A program made the position numbers and the translations under genes. Of a stretch of 16,909 nt of DNA, positions 14,249 through 16,909 are shown piece after piece. Under the pieces are notes generated by a model. The model saw nothing but the letters and a program-made list of their open reading frames with translations. It searched no databases and was not told the DNA's origin. The stretch is taken from positions 1 through 16,909 of the forward strand of contig CABGHH010000017.1 in NCBI GenBank assembly GCA_902158745.1, written 5' to 3'. Position 1 is the first letter of the stretch. The number at the start of each line of letters is the position of its first letter. The DNA comes from Candidatus Methanolliviera sp. GoM_asphalt (GTDB lineage Archaea > Halobacteriota > Methanoliparia > Methanoliparales > Methanoliparaceae).

Positions 14249-14383
14249 CTGATAAAGATCGTCATACCGGTCGCGTTGGGCTATGGAATATTGGGAAACA
14301 TCCTGAAGCAGCCTGGATTGGTCATCGTTCTCGTGATCATCCTTGCCGCGATACTCGCTTCCATAAACTCGCGTCTCTTCTGA
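14249..14383 (+). CDS. Possible 44-residue membrane protein with non-AUG start
   Basis: A reading frame from CTG 14249 to TGA 14381-14383 encodes IKIVIPVALGYGILG, then KQPG, then a strongly hydrophobic segment (LVIVLVIILAAILASI) and a basic end NSRLF. This looks like a genuine small membrane protein rather than noise. The frame has no ATG or GTG: stops at 14240 and 14246 block it upstream. CTG 14249 overlaps the stop of a 12-codon leader ORF (14214-14252), and GGTGAG at 14238-14243 could act as ribosome-binding site. Alternatively, ATG 14245 in the neighbouring frame (MTDK...) would join it by a +1 shift, meaning a frameshift or sequence error. Hypothetical. Confidence 0.35.
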   Translation: MIKIVIPVALGYGILGNILKQPGLVIVLVIILAAILASINSRLF

Positions 14384-14392
14384 GAGCGTGCT

Positions 14393-14412
14393 CAAAAATC
14401 AAAAGATTTTTG
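14393..14412. repeat. AT-rich perfect hairpin after the small membrane ORF
   Basis: CAAAAATC (14393-14400), loop AAAA, GATTTTTG (14405-14412): an 8-bp perfect stem 9 nt after the small ORF stop. It has the same CA(n)ATC-GATT(n)G form as the other palindromes and could also act as a terminator or 3'-end stabiliser. There is no T-tract directly after it. Confidence 0.6.
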
Positions 14413-14532
14413 GCCTGTGAAAATATAGTTAGGTTGGTGGCAAACGGAAAGATGCTTGTGCATATCCAAAAGATATTGACCCAGATATTCTTCGACTGAA
14501 AGTTGTTTCAACGGAGATCTGATAAGTAGAAT
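14413..14532. other. Intergenic region with no recognised gene
   Basis: Between the hairpin and the next promoter I see no convincing gene. The long frame crossing it from 14236 gives an implausible protein and competes with the small membrane ORF. A minor inverted repeat, TGAAA-gttg-TTTCA, lies near 14499-14512. Confidence 0.5.
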
Positions 14533-14544
14533 GATTTAAATAAT
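14533..14544 (+). promoter_or_regulatory. TATA box for the transglutaminase-like gene
   Basis: GATTTAAATAAT is centred about 28 nt before ATG 14567. A start site about 25 nt downstream would fall at or just before the start codon, so the mRNA is probably leaderless, which fits the lack of a Shine-Dalgarno. Confidence 0.5.
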
Positions 14545-14566
14545 AGTAAGAAGACAATCTGAAGCC

Positions 14567-15547
14567 ATGCGTGGACGTATGATGATAACTGGATTGATAG
14601 TTCTTATGTTGCTATCGATGCCCGTTGCATCGCAAGAACGAGTGGTTCCGCCTCCAGATCCTTTGCCCGCGGAACTGAACGATTATTATTGGGATTTGAG
14701 GGTAGATAATAGATATTGGTGGGATTCGGTGCTGTGCGGCTGTCCACCTCTCAATAATCTTGGATATGTGATAAAGAGTCGTTCCTTCTTCTCTCCATAT
14801 AGAGAGTTTGAATGGCTCAAATTTGCGATCTTGCACGATGCCGGGAAATCTGGCACAGAAGACTCCAGGATGGCTAAAGAATACCTGAGAAATGAAGTTA
14901 TAAACCCGATATTGGAGTATAGAGCGTTGAAGTTGGAAGATGGAAGCATCCTTGCGTATGATGACATAGCCAAAAAATACGCCAATAAAAATTTAGATAG
15001 AGAATCTCTGGACAGACTGGTTACGGCAGAGTTATTATACTACTATTCTAGAGATTACATAGTATTCCCAAACCCAAATAAAAATCCAGATGATAAGATG
15101 GCATCAATGGCTCTACCGCATGTCCTGGCTTTTCCGTGCGAGACAGTCTCGATGCAGAAGGGGATCTGCTGGAATCAGAATATAGCTCTTGCCGCGCTCT
15201 ATGAAATGATGGGCTACGATGTGGCTTTGTATTTGGTGCCAGCCGCACCATATTATTTCACGGGCGGGTATCACGCGGTGATATTATTGAAAGATGAGGG
15301 CTGGGGAATTGGAGATTGGAAGTTGGAGAGAGACAACATGGGGAACGATATTTCTGGGAGATATATCGTGTTGGACCCGATGTACGATGCCTCTTTCATG
15401 GAAGGAAAGCCACCATCAGAGGCGTTGGGATCGATGGGATTAGAATTTGACCAACCTTCTCCTTATACGACGGGTCCTTTGGGAATCCTTTCCAAAATTT
15501 TTAATTATATTCCTGGTATCCAAGCGATATTCATCGGTAAGATATGA
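14567..15547 (+). CDS. Secreted transglutaminase-like cysteine-fold protein
   Basis: 326 residues. The N-terminus is a Sec signal peptide: basic MRGR, hydrophobic core to about 20, then VAS-QE as a likely cleavage site, followed by a Pro-rich stretch. The rest has the order of a transglutaminase-like catalytic triad: C201 in GICWNQNIALAALYEMMGY, H236 in GGYHAVILL, and D270 in YIVLDPMYD. Such domains occur in proteases and amidases acting on cell-surface or extracellular substrates. Additional Cys (C57, C59 as CGC, and C191) might form disulfides. The first 160 residues after the signal (YYWDLRVDNRYWWDS...) are unfamiliar to me. It has its own TATA box and no operon partner upstream; gpgS follows after 60 nt with its own possible promoter. 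The exact activity is unknown. Confidence 0.75.
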   Translation: MRGRMMITGLIVLMLLSMPVASQERVVPPPDPLPAELNDYYWDLRVDNRYWWDSVLCGCPPLNNLGYVIKSRSFFSPYREFEWLKFAILHDAGKSGTEDSRMAKEYLRNEVINPILEYRALKLEDGSILAYDDIAKKYANKNLDRESLDRLVTAELLYYYSRDYIVFPNPNKNPDDKMASMALPHVLAFPCETVSMQKGICWNQNIALAALYEMMGYDVALYLVPAAPYYFTGGYHAVILLKDEGWGIGDWKLERDNMGNDISGRYIVLDPMYDASFMEGKPPSEALGSMGLEFDQPSPYTTGPLGILSKIFNYIPGIQAIFIGKI

Positions 15548-15570
15548 AACCTTGTAAAAGTATTGATCTT

Positions 15571-15583
15571 GCATAAATGTAAT
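15571..15583 (+). promoter_or_regulatory. Possible TATA box for gpgS
   Basis: TGCATAAATGTAA is centred about 30 nt before ATG 15608, and no Shine-Dalgarno precedes that ATG, so a leaderless transcript is plausible. Weak visual call. Confidence 0.35.
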
Positions 15584-15607
15584 ATCTTACTAAAACGGAC
15601 TTTAAGT

Positions 15608-16771
15608 ATGGATTTCAGCCAAGGTATGATAACAACCGTTCATGATATTTGTACGGAGTGTGATGAGTTAAAGGTAAGGATGGATGAACTCTCGGATAAA
15701 TATCCCACCGGGGTCATCATCCCTATGCTATACGATGAGATCCGAGGAAACGCCCTTCCTAAAATCATTGATGGCTTAAACAGATGTATCTATCTAAAAA
15801 AGGTCTTCATCGCGTTATCTGCCGAAAATATTGAAGAGTGCGAAAAGACGGTTAAATTTTTCCAAGAATTAGAGATACCATACGAGGTTCTCTGGTGCAA
15901 CAGCCCGGAGGTGGCTCAACTTCTATTAGATCTAAAAGATAGAGGGCTGGATATTACCAGGCTCTCCGGGAAAGGTAAGGATCTTTGGCTTTCAATTGGG
16001 GTTGCTAGCCTTGAAGTATATGCCTTTGCTGTTCATGACGCCGATATACTCTCTTATTCAGAAACTTTACCATTAAAGCTACTCTACCCTATAATTGAGC
16101 CCAGATTAGATTCATTTTTCAGTAAGGGCTACTATGCCAGGATAAATTTGGAGAGTAGATCCATATATGGCAGGGTCTCTCGCCTATTCGTTGCCCCCAT
16201 ACTGGGTGCTCTGCAAGAAAAGTTGAATCACACGTCTGAATTTTTGCGATACCTCCAGACCTTTCGTTATTTACTCTCCGGTGAGATTGGAATAACAAGC
16301 AACCTTGCGTTGAATATCAGGATTCCCTGCAACTGGGGTTTAGAAATGGGCGTCCTCTCAGAAATTTTCAGAAACGTCGCTTATAAGAGAATATGCCAGG
16401 TCGATCTGGGCTTCTATGATCATAAGCATAAAGCGATCTCGGATGATGCAAGAGGGGGGCTTATAAAAACTACCGAAGATGTCTTCACAACTTTGCTGCG
16501 CTCCCTCACAGAGATTGATGGTATAGAAGTTTCCAGAGAGTTCTTGCTTAGCACACTGGTGCTTTACAGGAGATTTGCACAGGATAGAATAAGACAGTAT
16601 CACACGGACGCCATGTGCAATATATTTGATTACGATCGTCATCTGGAAGAATCTACCGTTGAGTCATTTGCCGACGTTATCATGCGTGAGGCAAATACAT
16701 ATGCGTATATGGGTAACCCCACCGCCACCCAGTTGCCGGACTGGGTACGCGCCAGGTCTGCCATGCACTGA
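15608..16771 (+). CDS. gpgS: Glucosyl-3-phosphoglycerate synthase (GT81)
   Basis: 387 residues. GpgS transfers glucose from an NDP-glucose to 3-phosphoglycerate, the first step to glucosylglycerate, a compatible solute. Seen: a GT-A fold start with VIIPMLYDEIRG (36-47), LKKVFIALSAEN (63-74), PYEVLWCNSP (91-100), the substrate loop GKGKDLWLSIGVA (121-133), the metal-binding HDAD (143-146), and NWGLEMGVLSEIFR (242-255). Length fits archaeal GpgS such as that of Methanococcoides. A TTG 45 nt upstream (15563) extends the frame by 15 residues, but MDFSQGMITTVHD matches the family N-terminus, so ATG 15608 is chosen. The partner phosphatase GpgP is not in the window and could lie further right. A mannosyl analogue is less likely. 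Confidence 0.87.
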   Translation: MDFSQGMITTVHDICTECDELKVRMDELSDKYPTGVIIPMLYDEIRGNALPKIIDGLNRCIYLKKVFIALSAENIEECEKTVKFFQELEIPYEVLWCNSPEVAQLLLDLKDRGLDITRLSGKGKDLWLSIGVASLEVYAFAVHDADILSYSETLPLKLLYPIIEPRLDSFFSKGYYARINLESRSIYGRVSRLFVAPILGALQEKLNHTSEFLRYLQTFRYLLSGEIGITSNLALNIRIPCNWGLEMGVLSEIFRNVAYKRICQVDLGFYDHKHKAISDDARGGLIKTTEDVFTTLLRSLTEIDGIEVSREFLLSTLVLYRRFAQDRIRQYHTDAMCNIFDYDRHLEESTVESFADVIMREANTYAYMGNPTATQLPDWVRARSAMH

Positions 16772-16811
16772 GAGAGCGTTTGAGGGATGCTACCTGCCTT
16801 CACTGACATCT

Positions 16812-16835
16812 ATTTTTTATATAACTAGTGGTTAT
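16812..16835 (+). promoter_or_regulatory. TATA-like box with adjacent short inverted repeat
   Basis: TTTTTTATATAAC (16813-16825) is a good archaeal TATA match and is followed by ATAAC-tagtg-GTTAT (16821-16835). No start codon with a convincing frame follows before the window ends. A promoter for the next gene to the right is possible. Confidence 0.35.
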
Positions 16836-16850
16836 AGTAAAGTGATATTA

Positions 16851-16871
16851 AAATCTTAAATTAAGATATTT
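16851..16871. repeat. AT-rich palindrome near the right edge
   Basis: ATCTTAA (16853-16859) and TTAAGAT (16861-16867) form a 7-bp perfect inverted repeat. AT-rich and short, it may be a regulatory site, or chance. Confidence 0.35.
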
Positions 16872-16909
16872 AAAAATCTCATGGGATATCTCAATTTTCG
16901 GAAGCAAAG

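Noticed and set aside
14201..14395. 64-residue minus-strand ORF
   Set aside because: Antisense to the small membrane ORF, with no family likeness and no ribosome-binding site that I can see.
14236..14499. 87-residue ORF after the tRNA
   Set aside because: His- and Arg-rich unstructured translation that runs through the palindrome. The neighbouring frame gives a far more protein-like membrane peptide.
15563..15607. 15-residue N-terminal extension of GpgS from TTG
   Set aside because: It overlaps the likely promoter and does not resemble the family; MDFSQGMITT at 15608 does.
16626..16859. 77-residue plus-strand ORF at the end of gpgS
   Set aside because: Overlaps the GpgS C-terminus in another frame; no recognisable sequence.
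1..16909. CRISPR array, insertion sequence, integrase or prophage
   Set aside because: No regularly spaced repeats, no transposase or integrase ORF and no terminal repeats. The short palindromes are irregularly spaced and too few to be an array.

Overview
This window is archaeal chromosomal DNA. The domain is shown by an archaeal SRP (7S) RNA, an archaeal NAC, transcription factor E (TFE), TATA-box promoters and no bacterial-type -10/-35 signals. The genes with few homologues elsewhere are unusual HdrA-type flavoproteins, an MvhD-type protein, a bacterial-type thiolase and a glucosyl-3-phosphoglycerate synthase. Together these suggest a euryarchaeon of the methanogen/ANME-1/Syntrophoarchaeum/Archaeoglobus sphere. 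That placement is my inference from gene content, not a phylogeny.

Layout. (1) 44-1397, plus strand: an isocitrate-dehydrogenase-family enzyme followed at once by NAC. (2) 10205-1539, minus strand: argG, thiolase, a 988-residue double HdrA, MvhD with a C-terminal winged helix, and a 788-residue HdrA-like protein carrying a GltD/NfnB-like NAD(P)H module. The last three are tightly packed (2-nt gap, then a 4-nt ATGA overlap). (3) 10206-10757: AT-rich intergenic DNA with several small palindromes, the SRP RNA gene and its promoter. (4) 10761-14106, plus strand: a four-gene operon with 6-12 nt gaps, encoding an MFS transporter, an ATP-grasp enzyme, TFE and a rhomboid protease. (5) 14088-14160, minus strand: a CAU-anticodon tRNA whose 3' part overlaps the end of the rhomboid gene. 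(6) 14249-14383: a possible 44-residue membrane protein lacking an AUG start. (7) 14567-16771, plus strand: a secreted transglutaminase-like protein and GpgS.

The most interesting part is the redox cluster at 1539-7608. The 988-residue protein looks like two HdrA FAD domains fused so that each half carries the HdrA accessory modules the other lacks. The 788-residue protein looks like a third HdrA FAD domain, split at the point where HdrA normally carries its inserted ferredoxin, with a whole ferredoxin-GltD-ferredoxin block placed there. Its outer parts can be matched by eye to the first half of its neighbour. With MvhD, they could form a soluble complex moving electrons between NAD(P)H, ferredoxin and a third partner. 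No HdrB, HdrC or hydrogenase gene is present here, so the partner is unknown. The thiolase just upstream raises the possibility of a link to acyl-CoA metabolism.

A second theme is a set of small AT-rich palindromes of the form (C)A(n)ATC-loop-GATT(n)(G), seen at the left edge, three times in the argG/SRP RNA intergenic region, and downstream of the small membrane ORF.
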